A stretch of 61,038 nt of DNA. Source: an uncultured Campylobacter sp. Lineage in GTDB: Bacteria; Campylobacterota; Campylobacteria; Campylobacterales; Campylobacteraceae. The DNA lies in contig NZ_CALJPG010000034.1 in the NCBI RefSeq assembly GCF_937980635.1, positions 1-61,038 on the forward strand. The letters are read 5' to 3'. The notes under the pieces were generated by a model that saw only the letters and a list, made by a program, of their open reading frames with translations, searched no databases and was not told where the DNA came from. Positions within the stretch are counted from its first letter, which is position 1. Every line of letters begins with the position of its first letter. Below are positions 53,485-61,038 of the stretch, in pieces. The translations under genes and the position numbers were made by a program.

Positions 53485-54342
53485 ATGACTTTAATCGACG
53501 GCAAAAGCATAAGCGCGAAGGTAAAAGAGGAGATCAAATCGGTCGCTTCAAACCTTGCCGCAAAGGGCGTAGAGCCCGCGCTCGCAGTGATTTTGGTAGG
53601 CGAGGACGCGGCTAGCAAGACCTATGTCGCGAGCAAGGAAAAAGCCTGCGCCGCCTGTGGGATCCGCTCTGTAGCGCACCGCTTGAGCTCCGACGTGAGC
53701 GAGGCGGCGCTTTTAGAACTGATAGAAAATTTAAACGAGGACGAAAGTATCGACGGCATCTTGGTGCAGTTGCCGCTTCCAAAGCACATTGATACGAATA
53801 AAATTTTAGAAAAAATAAGCCCGCAAAAGGACGTGGACGGATTTAGTGCGATAAACGTAGGCAAGCTTACTAGCGGGCTTTCGGACGGTTTTGTGCCTTG
53901 CACTCCGCTTGGCGTGATGCGCCTGCTTGAGGAATACGGCGTGCAGATCGCGGGCAAAAATGCCGTCGTGCTGGGTCGTAGCAACATCGTCGGAAAGCCG
54001 ATGGCGAGCCTGCTGTTAAATGCCGACGCCACCGTCACTATCGCTCATAGCAAGACGAAAGGTTTAAAGCGGCTTTGCGCAGACGCCGACATTTTGATCG
54101 CGGCGGTCGGCAAGGCGCATTTTGTGAGCGCCGATATGGTAAAACAAGGCGCGGTGGTGATCGACGTGGGGATCAATCGCGGCGAGGACGGCAAACTAAG
54201 AGGCGACGTCGATTTTGACGCGGTAGCGCCAAAATGCTCGTTCACCACGCCCGTGCCCGGAGGCGTGGGACCGATGACGATTGCGATGCTTTTGAGCAAT
54301 ACGATAAAATCGGCGAAAAATCGCTTAAGACAAAGAGCCTAA
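53485..54342 (+). CDS. folD: Methylenetetrahydrofolate dehydrogenase/cyclohydrolase FolD
   Basis: A 285-residue bifunctional cytoplasmic enzyme of one-carbon metabolism. The N-terminal catalytic domain has VAVILVGEDAASKTYVASKEKAC with the active-site Lys near residue 54 (YVASKEKA). GILVQLPLPKHID near 92 and PQKDVDGF near 118 follow. The NADP domain carries VVLGRSNIVGKPMASLLLNADATVTIAHSKT near 160-190, and PVPGGVGPMTIAMLLSNT near 258-275 ends it. Length is normal. It is immediately followed by lepB with no intergenic base. Confidence 0.97.
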   Translation: MTLIDGKSISAKVKEEIKSVASNLAAKGVEPALAVILVGEDAASKTYVASKEKACAACGIRSVAHRLSSDVSEAALLELIENLNEDESIDGILVQLPLPKHIDTNKILEKISPQKDVDGFSAINVGKLTSGLSDGFVPCTPLGVMRLLEEYGVQIAGKNAVVLGRSNIVGKPMASLLLNADATVTIAHSKTKGLKRLCADADILIAAVGKAHFVSADMVKQGAVVIDVGINRGEDGKLRGDVDFDAVAPKCSFTTPVPGGVGPMTIAMLLSNTIKSAKNRLRQRA

Positions 54343-55188
54343 ATGAAAATACTAAGCAAAATTTACAAATTTTTATCAAGTTGGACGGGGACGGTCATCG
54401 TCGTTTTATTCGTCATTCTTTTTGTGGCGCAAGCCTTCGTGATCCCCAGCGGATCGATGCGCACTACGCTTTTAGAGGGCGATTTTTTATTCGTTAAAAA
54501 ATTTAGCTACGGCATCCCGACCCCGCATATTCCATTTGTAGAGTGGCAGGTAGCTCCTGATAGCGACGGAGATGGACATATCATCCGCGGCGAGGGTCCG
54601 AAGCGCGGCGACATCGTGGTTTTCCGCTACCCGCTTAATGAAAAAATGCACTTTGTAAAGCGAAATTTTGCCGTAGGCGGCGACGAGGTGATATTTGATC
54701 TGAATAATTTTTACCTTCGTCCGCATGAAGGCGACGAGTTCATTGCCGCAAACTATGATGCTCGCGATATTGTGATTTTAGGTGGCGAAAAATATGTCAA
54801 AGAGCCGTATAAATTTAAGGGCATTCACTACGACCCTAATGCTAGAAACTCAATGCTAACAAATGTCAAAATCGCACTTGAGAAGGGTGAGCTTTCTATG
54901 AAGCCCATTAGTCTAAGCGAAATTCCTCACAGCTTCGAAGCTGCAGGGATAAGCTTCAATGCCTTTTACATCAAAGTGCCGCAGGATGAGTATTTTATGA
55001 TAGGCGATAATCGAAATAATTCCGCCGATAGCCGCTTCTGGGGTCCGGTACCTTATCGTCTGATCGTCGGCAAGCCGTGGTTTACATATTTTAGTATCGA
55101 TGCCGATCGCAAGATCCGCTGGGAGCGAATCGGGCGTTTCGTCGATACCTTGCAAAACGACGAGAGTCTAATCTATGAGCAAAAATAA
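54343..55188 (+). CDS. lepB: Signal peptidase I
   Basis: A 281-residue inner membrane peptidase removing Sec signal peptides. One N-terminal membrane helix (TVIVVLFVILFVAQAFVI, about 17-34) leads into the catalytic box IPSGSMRTTLLEGDFLFVKKF, with nucleophile Ser38. The general-base lysine is in KRGDIVVFRYP...HFVKRNFAVGGDEV near 100-110. GDNRNNSADSRFWGPVP near 220-236 is the conserved box E. Its start codon follows the folD stop with no gap; the ribosome site is weak (AAAGAG), suggesting coupled translation. The order folD-lepB is as in C. jejuni. Confidence 0.96.
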   Translation: MKILSKIYKFLSSWTGTVIVVLFVILFVAQAFVIPSGSMRTTLLEGDFLFVKKFSYGIPTPHIPFVEWQVAPDSDGDGHIIRGEGPKRGDIVVFRYPLNEKMHFVKRNFAVGGDEVIFDLNNFYLRPHEGDEFIAANYDARDIVILGGEKYVKEPYKFKGIHYDPNARNSMLTNVKIALEKGELSMKPISLSEIPHSFEAAGISFNAFYIKVPQDEYFMIGDNRNNSADSRFWGPVPYRLIVGKPWFTYFSIDADRKIRWERIGRFVDTLQNDESLIYEQK

Positions 55189-55197
55189 GGAGCGGCA

Positions 55198-56568
55198 ATG
55201 CAAATAAGTAAAATTTTCATAGCGAGCGATCATGCGGGCTTTCGCGCCAAAGAGCAAGCCAAAAAAGCGCTCGCCGCTTTAGGTTACGAAGCGGTCGACC
55301 TTGGCACGTATAGTGCCGAAGCGAGCGTGGACTATCCCGATTTTGCGGGCACGTTGGCGGATAAAATTTTAGCCGAATGTGAAGCCTGCGCGCGAAGTGG
55401 AAATTTTAAAGAAAGTAGCAGCAAAAATTCCGCTGCAGCCGCGGAAAATTCCGAAGCAGGCGGTAACGAAAATTTTGTCGCAAGTATAAACGGCTGTGGA
55501 AATTTTAACGACGCTGTGCAATGTAGCGGGAAAAATAAAAATTTTAACGCTGCCAAAAACACTAGTCGTCAAAATTTTAACGCTAGCGAAAGTATGACTA
55601 TCAGCGTAAACGCAGCCGTAAGCTCTAATGTGAGCAAAGATAAAATTTTAAATTCCACCGACTACGGCATTTACGGTGTTTTGATTTGCGGTACGGGCAT
55701 CGGTATCAGCATCGCTGCAAACCGCCACGCTCACATCCGCTGCGCGCTGTGTCATGACGCGACGAGCGCTAGACTAGCCAGAGAGCACAACGACGCCAAC
55801 GTCCTAGCCTTCGGCGAGCGATTAATGGGCGCGCTGGTGATCGAAGATATGATTAGAGCGTTTTTTAGTACCGATTTCGCGGGCGGTAGGCACATTAAGC
55901 GCGTCGCAAAGCTAGGTGCTTGCGGCAGTGCGAATTGTGTGCATGGATTTGACGAAGCGAATTCCATGCAGAATTCCGCTCGAAATTTTGCGGAACAAAG
56001 CTGTGACGCTAATTTAAATGGGCGGAATTCTAAATCAAGCTTCGCCGGCAAAAGCCCTTCTAGCAAAAATCCTATCGACACGGATTCCGCATTAAATTGT
56101 GCACGGAGCTTTAACGATAAAAATTCCTTATTTACCGACAAGAATCCCTTGATAGGCTTTTGCGGTGCACGTCATATAAATTTAGATTCGACGCACTCAA
56201 AGATAATCTTTAATGAGAAAAATCCGCTAGATAAAAATTCCACTAGCACAAATTCTACGTTAAATTTTACGCGTGAAAATGTTTGTGAGAAAAATTTTGC
56301 TCAAAAAGCTAGCCGCAAAGATTTTGTCGGTTTGAACCCAGCAATTATAAATTTCAAGGCTACAAATTCCGTTTGCATGAGCGTTAAGCCAAAAAGCGTA
56401 AATTGCGCCAGTACGGGTTTAACAGATGCGAATTTTGCTATTACGAGCATAAATTTAAAGGGAGCAAATCTTTCTAGTCCGTATTTTAGGAGCATAAATT
56501 CTGTCTATTTTAGCGCAACCTCCGCTACTATGCGCTTTGTAAATCAAAATGAAGGAGGCGAGCAATGA
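55198..56568 (+). CDS. rpiB: Ribose-5-phosphate isomerase B with giant insertion and C-terminal tail
   Basis: A normal RpiB is about 145-150 residues; this one is 456. The RpiB core is split: residues 1-62 have the start KIFIASDHAGFRAKEQAKKAL and DYPDFAG; residues 155-240 have DYGIYGVLICGTGIGISIAANR with catalytic Cys164, then CHDATSARLAREHNDANVLAFGERL and GGRHIKRVAKL. Between them is a 92-residue insertion, and after them a 216-residue tail. Both are N/S/K-rich with motifs NFN, KNS and NFKE, and coded by one RAATTY word per 30-40 bases (about 9 in the insertion, 15 in the tail). The tail ends with the AAGGAGG site of the next gene. ATG follows AAGGAGC. Confidence 0.9.
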   Translation: MQISKIFIASDHAGFRAKEQAKKALAALGYEAVDLGTYSAEASVDYPDFAGTLADKILAECEACARSGNFKESSSKNSAAAAENSEAGGNENFVASINGCGNFNDAVQCSGKNKNFNAAKNTSRQNFNASESMTISVNAAVSSNVSKDKILNSTDYGIYGVLICGTGIGISIAANRHAHIRCALCHDATSARLAREHNDANVLAFGERLMGALVIEDMIRAFFSTDFAGGRHIKRVAKLGACGSANCVHGFDEANSMQNSARNFAEQSCDANLNGRNSKSSFAGKSPSSKNPIDTDSALNCARSFNDKNSLFTDKNPLIGFCGARHINLDSTHSKIIFNEKNPLDKNSTSTNSTLNFTRENVCEKNFAQKASRKDFVGLNPAIINFKATNSVCMSVKPKSVNCASTGLTDANFAITSINLKGANLSSPYFRSINSVYFSATSATMRFVNQNEGGEQ

Positions 56569-56807
56569 GCGTAGTATTAGGCGTTTTAGCGCTATTTTTT
56601 GCAGCGCTACTTATCCTTTCGATCCGAAAAAATTCTAAAATTTACGCCTTACTTCGCAAGAGTGAAGAAAGAATTTCAAAGCTTAAAAGCGATAACGAAA
56701 AGCTCAAAACTGCCCTTCGCTTCGGCATCGAGGCTCTGCAAAACGAGGAGAGCGAAAACTGCAGCTTAAAAATCCAAAACGCAAGATTGAAAAGAGGTAA
56801 GCTATGA
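56565..56807 (+). CDS. Small single-span membrane protein with coiled coil
   Basis: An 80-residue protein: one membrane helix (MSVVLGVLALFFAALLILSI), a basic stretch (RKNSK), then a long coiled coil (LLRKSEERISKLKSDNEKLKTALRFGIEALQNEE). It resembles the small protein between rpiB and apt in C. jejuni by position and shape, and may tether something at the membrane. A strong AAGGAGG precedes the ATG, which overlaps the rpiB stop (ATGA); its own stop overlaps the apt start. Function is unknown. Confidence 0.85.
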   Translation: MSVVLGVLALFFAALLILSIRKNSKIYALLRKSEERISKLKSDNEKLKTALRFGIEALQNEESENCSLKIQNARLKRGKL

Positions 56808-57352
56808 AAAGCCTAAGCAGCGAGCAAAAGAGCTATTTATTTCGCTCGATCCGCACCGTGCGTGACTTCCCAAAGCCCGGTATTTTGTTTTACGATATCA
56901 CGACGCTCGTAGGCGATCGCGAGGCGTTTAATTTCCTGCTTGATCATCTAGCCGAGCGCTACGCCGATTACGGACTTGATTATATAGTAGGCATAGAAAG
57001 TCGCGGATTTATTTTTGCAGCGGCACTTGCTGCGAGGTTGAGGGTAGCTTTCGTGCCGATTAGAAAGCCAAAGAAGCTTCCTTATATCACGATTTCACAA
57101 AAATACAGCCTTGAATACGGCTTCGATCAGGTCGAAATGCATGTGGATGCATTCTCCGGCGTGCAGGATGCCAAGGTGCTGCTAATCGACGATCTTATCG
57201 CCACCGGAGGCACCGCACGGGCGGCATTAGATCTCATCGCGCAGACGCAGGCTAAGTGCGTCGAGGCGTGCTTTTTATTAAATTTGCGCGAGTTAAACGA
57301 TCTAGGCGAGTTTTCGCGTCGCACAAACGTTTATTGCGTTTTAGAGGCGTGA
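56804..57352 (+). CDS. apt: Adenine phosphoribosyltransferase
   Basis: A 182-residue purine salvage enzyme making AMP from adenine and PRPP. It starts IRTVRDFPKPGILFYDITTLVGD (about 15-38), has GIESRGFIFAAALAARL near 60-76, the flexible RKPKKLPYITISQKYSLEYG, and the PRPP-binding VLLIDDLIATGGTARAALDLI near 124-144. Length is usual. ATG overlaps the previous stop by 4 bases and its own stop overlaps the GTG of the DedA gene, so this is a tightly coupled operon. Confidence 0.97.
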   Translation: MKSLSSEQKSYLFRSIRTVRDFPKPGILFYDITTLVGDREAFNFLLDHLAERYADYGLDYIVGIESRGFIFAAALAARLRVAFVPIRKPKKLPYITISQKYSLEYGFDQVEMHVDAFSGVQDAKVLLIDDLIATGGTARAALDLIAQTQAKCVEACFLLNLRELNDLGEFSRRTNVYCVLEA

Positions 57353-57972
57353 TTTTGGAAGAGCTACTTAAAAATTTATTACAAGAATACCGCCAATACG
57401 CCTATATCGTGCTTTTTGTTTGGTGCATTTTAGAAGGCGAAATTGCTCTGATTTTAGGCGGCATAATGGCGCACGAGGGGCACATAAATTTGCCGCTAGG
57501 TATCTTTGTCGCGGGGCTTGGGGCATTTTGCGGCGATCAGTTTTATTTTTATATCGGTCGCTACAACAAAAAATATATCAGTAAAAAGCTCGCGGCGCAG
57601 CGCCGAAAATTTGCGATTGCGCACCTGCTTTTGCAACGCTACGGCTGGCCGATAATTTTAATGCAGCGCTATATGTATGGCTTTCGCGTCATCATCCCGA
57701 TGAGTATCGGCATCACTCGCTACAGCGCAAAGAAATTTGCAATTATCAATCTTTTTAGTGCTTGGTGCTGGTCGGGTGTGACGATGGTTTTGGCGTGGTA
57801 TTTTGGCGAGGAGATCTGGAGCGGGCTGCGGCTAATCGAGCAACACTGGTATTTTGCGATACCTATCATAGGCGGAATTTTATATCTATTTTTTAGGCTA
57901 TTTAAACGTATGGAAAATCACTTTATGAACTCACGAAAGGAACGAGATGAAAGTAAAACTGCTAGATCGTAA
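57349..57972 (+). CDS. DedA-family membrane protein
   Basis: A polytopic DedA/VTT-family protein of about 205 residues. Family motifs: early acidic VWCILEGEIALILGG near 21-35, central FYIGRYNKKY near 61-70, and the later MQRYMYGFRVIIPMSIG basic motif (Arg near 104-110). Three or more C-terminal hydrophobic segments follow. Start could be GTG 57349, overlapping the apt stop (GTGA), or TTG 57355, which has a better AGAGG spacing. It ends 26 bases inside pepA. It is a paralogue of the gene at 7578; the two are not close relatives by eye. Confidence 0.85.
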   Translation: MILEELLKNLLQEYRQYAYIVLFVWCILEGEIALILGGIMAHEGHINLPLGIFVAGLGAFCGDQFYFYIGRYNKKYISKKLAAQRRKFAIAHLLLQRYGWPIILMQRYMYGFRVIIPMSIGITRYSAKKFAIINLFSAWCWSGVTMVLAWYFGEEIWSGLRLIEQHWYFAIPIIGGILYLFFRLFKRMENHFMNSRKERDESKTARS

Positions 57973-59407
57973 AATTAACGAGATAGAGGCGGATTTTGAA
58001 GTTATTTTAGTTGTGGATAAAAATTTAAATCACGAATTTATTAAAGACACGGATAAGTTTGCGCTTTTTAATTACAAAGGCGAGGGCAATCTACTCCTTG
58101 CCGAGAGCGGGCGGCTGTACATCGGCGTCAAGGCGCTAGAATATGACCGCGTCCGCACAGCACTTGCAAGCGCATACAACGCGCTTAAGGGCTACGCAAT
58201 TAAAAATTTTAAAATCGCCTTTTACAAATGCGGCTGCGACCGCAGAAGCACGATGGCGATGGTCGAGGGTGTGCTTTTGGGCGGCTATGAGTTTAATAAA
58301 TACAAAAGCGAGAAAAAAAGCTCCAGTTTGAATGAAATTTTAATCTCTACGCAGGAGTACGGCGGCGGTAGCCCCGATGTGCAAAAGATGAACTACGGCG
58401 TGCAGCAGGGCATCGTGATGGCGAGCGCCGCAAATTTTGCGCGCGATGGCGTCAATGAGATACCTGAAATTTATACGCCTGAAAAGATGGCGAGCGAGGC
58501 TGAAATTTTGGCGTCTAACTACGACGACGTGAGCGTTAAAATTTACGACGAGGACTTTTTGCGCGAGCAGAATATGAATGCGTTTTTGGCGGTCAATCGC
58601 TCCAGCGCTCATCCGCCGCGCCTCATCCATCTGATCTATAAGCCGCAGCGCTGCCTAAAGCGCGTCGTTTTCGTCGGCAAAGGGCTTACTTACGACAGCG
58701 GTGGGCTAAGTCTGAAGCCGAGCGATTATATGCTTACGATGAAAAGCGACAAAAGCGGCGCGCTTGCTGCGATGGGTATCATCAAGGGCGCTGCCGAGCT
58801 TGAGCTGCCGTTTGAGATACATGCGGTTATCGGCGCTACTGAAAATATGATCGGCGGCGATTCATATAAACCCGACGACGTGCTGCTTAGCCGCAGCGGC
58901 GTAAGCATCGAGGTGCGAAATACCGACGCGGAGGGCAGGCTCGTGCTGGCCGACTGCCTAAGCTACGCGCAGGATCTTGAGCCAGGTCTGCTAATCGATA
59001 TGGCGACGCTTACCGGCGCTTGCGTCGTGGGCCTAGGCGAATACACGAGCGGCATCATGGGAAACAGCGAGGAGCTAAAGCGTAAATTTAAAGATCTTAG
59101 CGGCTGCAGCGGCGAGCTATTTAGCATTTTGGAATTTAACGATTATCTGCGCGAGCTAATTAAAAGCAGTATCGCAGACGTCTCCAACTGCGCTTCCAGC
59201 AGATACGGCGGCGCGATAACCGCGGGGCTGTTTTTGGATAAATTTATAAAAGACGAGTATAAAGACAGGTGGCTGCACCTTGATATCGCAGGGCCTGCGT
59301 ATCTGGAAAAGGCGTGGGGCTATTACGCAGCGGGCGCGACTGGCGCGGGCGTGAGAGCTAGCCTATACTTCTTGCAGGCTCTAGCCAAAGAGTTGAAGGA
59401 CGCGTAG
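57947..59407 (+). CDS. pepA: Leucyl aminopeptidase
   Basis: A 486-residue M17 metallo-aminopeptidase, cytoplasmic hexamer, releasing N-terminal residues; in some bacteria it also binds DNA. The two-metal site is marked by VGKGLTYDSGGLSLKP near 243-258 (metal Lys and Asp), MKSDKSGALAAMGII near 264-278, and NTDAEGRLVLADCLSYAQ near 324-341 with Asp/Glu ligands and the catalytic arginine. The N-terminal macro-like domain is about 1-160. ATG follows AAAGGAACGAG and overlaps the DedA gene's end. ychF follows at zero distance. Confidence 0.96.
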   Translation: MKVKLLDRKINEIEADFEVILVVDKNLNHEFIKDTDKFALFNYKGEGNLLLAESGRLYIGVKALEYDRVRTALASAYNALKGYAIKNFKIAFYKCGCDRRSTMAMVEGVLLGGYEFNKYKSEKKSSSLNEILISTQEYGGGSPDVQKMNYGVQQGIVMASAANFARDGVNEIPEIYTPEKMASEAEILASNYDDVSVKIYDEDFLREQNMNAFLAVNRSSAHPPRLIHLIYKPQRCLKRVVFVGKGLTYDSGGLSLKPSDYMLTMKSDKSGALAAMGIIKGAAELELPFEIHAVIGATENMIGGDSYKPDDVLLSRSGVSIEVRNTDAEGRLVLADCLSYAQDLEPGLLIDMATLTGACVVGLGEYTSGIMGNSEELKRKFKDLSGCSGELFSILEFNDYLRELIKSSIADVSNCASSRYGGAITAGLFLDKFIKDEYKDRWLHLDIAGPAYLEKAWGYYAAGATGAGVRASLYFLQALAKELKDA

Positions 59408-60511
59408 ATGGGGCTTTCAGTAGGGATCGTAGGGCTTCCGAACGTCGGTAAATCCACCACCTTTAACGCACTTAGCGGCGCGCAAAACGCACAGGCACAG
59501 AACTATCCGTTCTGCACGATCGAACCCAATAAAGCGGTCGTGCCCGTGCCCGATGCCAGGCTAGGCAAACTTGCGGAGATCGTTAAGCCCGGTCGCATCG
59601 TACATTCGACCATCGAGTTCGTCGATATCGCAGGCCTCGTGCGCGGAGCTAGCAAAGGCGAGGGGCTGGGGAATAAATTTCTTTCAAATATCCGCGAGTG
59701 CGAGATCATCCTTCATATCGTGCGCTGCTTCGAAAGCGGCGACATAACCCACGTCGAAGGCTGCGTCAATCCTATCCGCGACATCGAGATCATCGAAACC
59801 GAGCTTATTTTAGCGGACATCGAGCAGCTTGGACGCAAGATCGAGCGTCTCGGCAAGGAAGCCAAAGCAAATCAAAAGGGCGCTAAAGAGGCGCTAGCCG
59901 TGGCAAACGAGCTTTTAGCGCATTTAAATGGTGGCAAGCCCGCTTCAAATTTTGCGCTCAAAGAGGACGAAAGCTACATCGCTTTAAATCGCGAGCTGCG
60001 CCTGCTTAGCGCCAAGGACGTAATCTACGGCGCCAATGTTGACGAAGACGGCATCGCGCAGGATAACGAATATGTCGCGCGCGTAAGAGAATACGCAAAT
60101 GCCCGCGGAGCGGAGGTGATCAAGCTCTGCGCCAAGATTGAAGAGGAGCTCATAGGCTTAAGCGACGAGGAGACGCACGAGATGCTGCAAAGCCTAGGTA
60201 CTCAACAAAGCGGGCTGGAGCTCATCATTAAACGCTCCTTTGCGAAGCTCAGCCTCATCAGCTACTTTACCGCAGGCGAGATGGAGGTGCGCGCGTGGAC
60301 GATCACGAAGGGCTGGAAGGCTCCAAAGGCCGCGAGCGTGATTCACAATGACTTTGAGCGCGGATTTATCAGAGCCGAGGTGATCGGATTTGATGATTTT
60401 ATCGCGTGCGGCGGCGAGAGTAGGGCGAAAGAAGCAGGCAAAATGCGCCTTGAGGGCAAGGACTACGTCGTGCAAGACGGCGACGTGATGCACTTTAGAT
60501 TTAATGTTTAA
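59408..60511 (+). CDS. ychF: Redox-regulated ATPase/GTPase YchF (OBG family)
   Basis: A 367-residue ribosome-associated P-loop protein that, in the family, prefers ATP and restrains stress responses. G1 is GLPNVGKSTTFNALS (residues 8-22) and G3 is FVDIAGLVRGASKGEGLGNKFLSNIRE (about 72-98). A helical coiled-coil domain spans about 135-205. The C-terminal TGS domain (about 280-365; LISYFTAGEMEVRAWT, AGVIH-like ASVIHNDFERGFIRAEVI) binds RNA. It ends HFRFNV as usual. pepA-ychF adjacency is also known from C. jejuni. ATG directly follows the pepA stop TAG. Confidence 0.97.
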   Translation: MGLSVGIVGLPNVGKSTTFNALSGAQNAQAQNYPFCTIEPNKAVVPVPDARLGKLAEIVKPGRIVHSTIEFVDIAGLVRGASKGEGLGNKFLSNIRECEIILHIVRCFESGDITHVEGCVNPIRDIEIIETELILADIEQLGRKIERLGKEAKANQKGAKEALAVANELLAHLNGGKPASNFALKEDESYIALNRELRLLSAKDVIYGANVDEDGIAQDNEYVARVREYANARGAEVIKLCAKIEEELIGLSDEETHEMLQSLGTQQSGLELIIKRSFAKLSLISYFTAGEMEVRAWTITKGWKAPKAASVIHNDFERGFIRAEVIGFDDFIACGGESRAKEAGKMRLEGKDYVVQDGDVMHFRFNV

Positions 60512-61038
60512 AATTTGGTTTTAGGCGCATTGAAATTTGGTCTGCGCTAGCTTTAAAATTTGATAAATTTTGGCTCAAACGCGAGCTTAGCGAAATTTTG
60601 ATTTTGCGCGTAGCGGCTTTTGGCTGAAATTCGTATCGCTAGAACAAAACGAGACTTGTGCGCTAAAGCCTCGTTAAATTTCGCAGTAAATTTAAGAGGG
60701 TTTTGCTTGCGCTAAAATTTTACGCAAGCGAAGCTACACCGCGCTGGATTTGCGCTTAAAACTGCTTAGCAAAATATGTCTAAGAAATACTTCCGAAATA
60801 ATGCGCCAAAATTTATACGCGGCGAAAACTGCGCGTAAATTTAAAGGGCAAATTTTACTAAAGATCTCAATAGCTCGTATCTGCGCGTGATAGAATTTTA
60901 ACTCTATATTTAAATTTACGGCTTACAAATTTGACATTCGGCGATTTTTAAATTTTATGATCTTAAATTTAAACACGTTTGTTTAGTGCGCGGTGTGAAC
61001 CACGCTCGTAAAGCTAACTGTATTAAATTTGCCGCCGA
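60512..61038. other. AT-rich gene-free end of window
   Basis: No ORF. Several AAATTT words. A near-perfect inverted repeat (GCTTGCG 60705-60711; CGCAAGC 60723-60729) encloses a TAAAATTTTA palindrome; it has no T-tract and may be a protein-binding or hairpin element rather than the ychF terminator. Confidence 0.4.

Noticed and set aside
1..61038. tRNA or rRNA genes
   Set aside because: I looked for T-loop (GTTCGAATC-like) and rRNA landmarks and saw none that fit; a tRNAscan run would settle it.
1..61038. Insertion sequences, integrases or prophage genes
   Set aside because: No transposase, integrase or phage structural motif was recognised in any frame, so the RAATTY tracts are not explained by a known mobile element in the window.

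Overview
The window looks like a chromosome segment of a Campylobacter with moderate GC, probably from the oral or asaccharolytic group; C. gracilis would fit, but the species is a guess. The support is a PEB4-type isomerase, an aspA-dcuA pair, and gene orders I recall from C. jejuni: DUF2018-prenyl synthase-hemA-proS, lolA/secA/lolC-like, folD-lepB, and rpiB-(small membrane protein)-apt-dedA-pepA-ychF. Coding DNA is fairly GC-rich, while the spacers are full of AAATTT/GAATTT words.

Layout. 1-3 kb: a truncated leucine-rich-repeat gene, a frameshifted SUKH-type immunity-like gene and 1.5 kb of apparently decayed DNA. 3-10 kb, mostly minus strand: a flavodoxin-fold oxidoreductase, dcuA and aspA (aspartate/fumarate use), a DedA protein, peb4 and metQ. 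10-15 kb, plus strand: valS, a 48-residue membrane protein, diaminopimelate dehydrogenase and metN; no metI is visible. 15.3-16.6 kb: gene-free repeat-word DNA. 16.6-18.7 kb: a Met/His/Lys-rich exported protein fused by overlap to a two-component system. 19-23 kb: a membrane protein and ackA-pta. 23-29 kb: a ComEA-like proline-rich protein, ilvB-ilvH, lpxD, pepE and mdaB. 29.6-31 kb: an orphan gene and a triple-frameshift membrane pseudogene. 31.5-36 kb: the proS/hemA/prenyl synthase/DUF2018 operon. 36.8-41 kb: a HAD phosphatase and the metY-rrf2-cysK sulfur operon. 41.6-47.8 kb: rarA, a YjbR protein, a HEAT-like immunity-type gene, hemC-fxsA, a broken tyrosine phosphatase and lolA. 48-52.7 kb: secA and a LolC/E-type permease, with a CRISPR-like repeat relic between them. 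53-60.5 kb: a 45-residue lipoprotein, then folD to ychF.

The most unusual signal runs through the whole window. Short words matching RAATTY (AAATTT, GAATTT, AAATTC, GAATTC) occur every 25-50 bases in intergenic arrays. They also occur inside low-complexity, N/S/K-rich, in-frame insertions that enlarge at least six or seven otherwise conserved proteins: RpiB, HemA, Pta, a HAD phosphatase, a polyprenyl synthase, a HEAT-like protein and a tyrosine phosphatase. RAATTY is the site of the C. jejuni CtsM methylase that marks DNA for natural transformation, so these tracts could be dense DNA-uptake islands that have spread into genes. That link is a hypothesis.

No tRNA, rRNA, insertion sequence, integrase or cas gene was recognised. 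Functions are assigned from motifs and remembered family features, without database searches.
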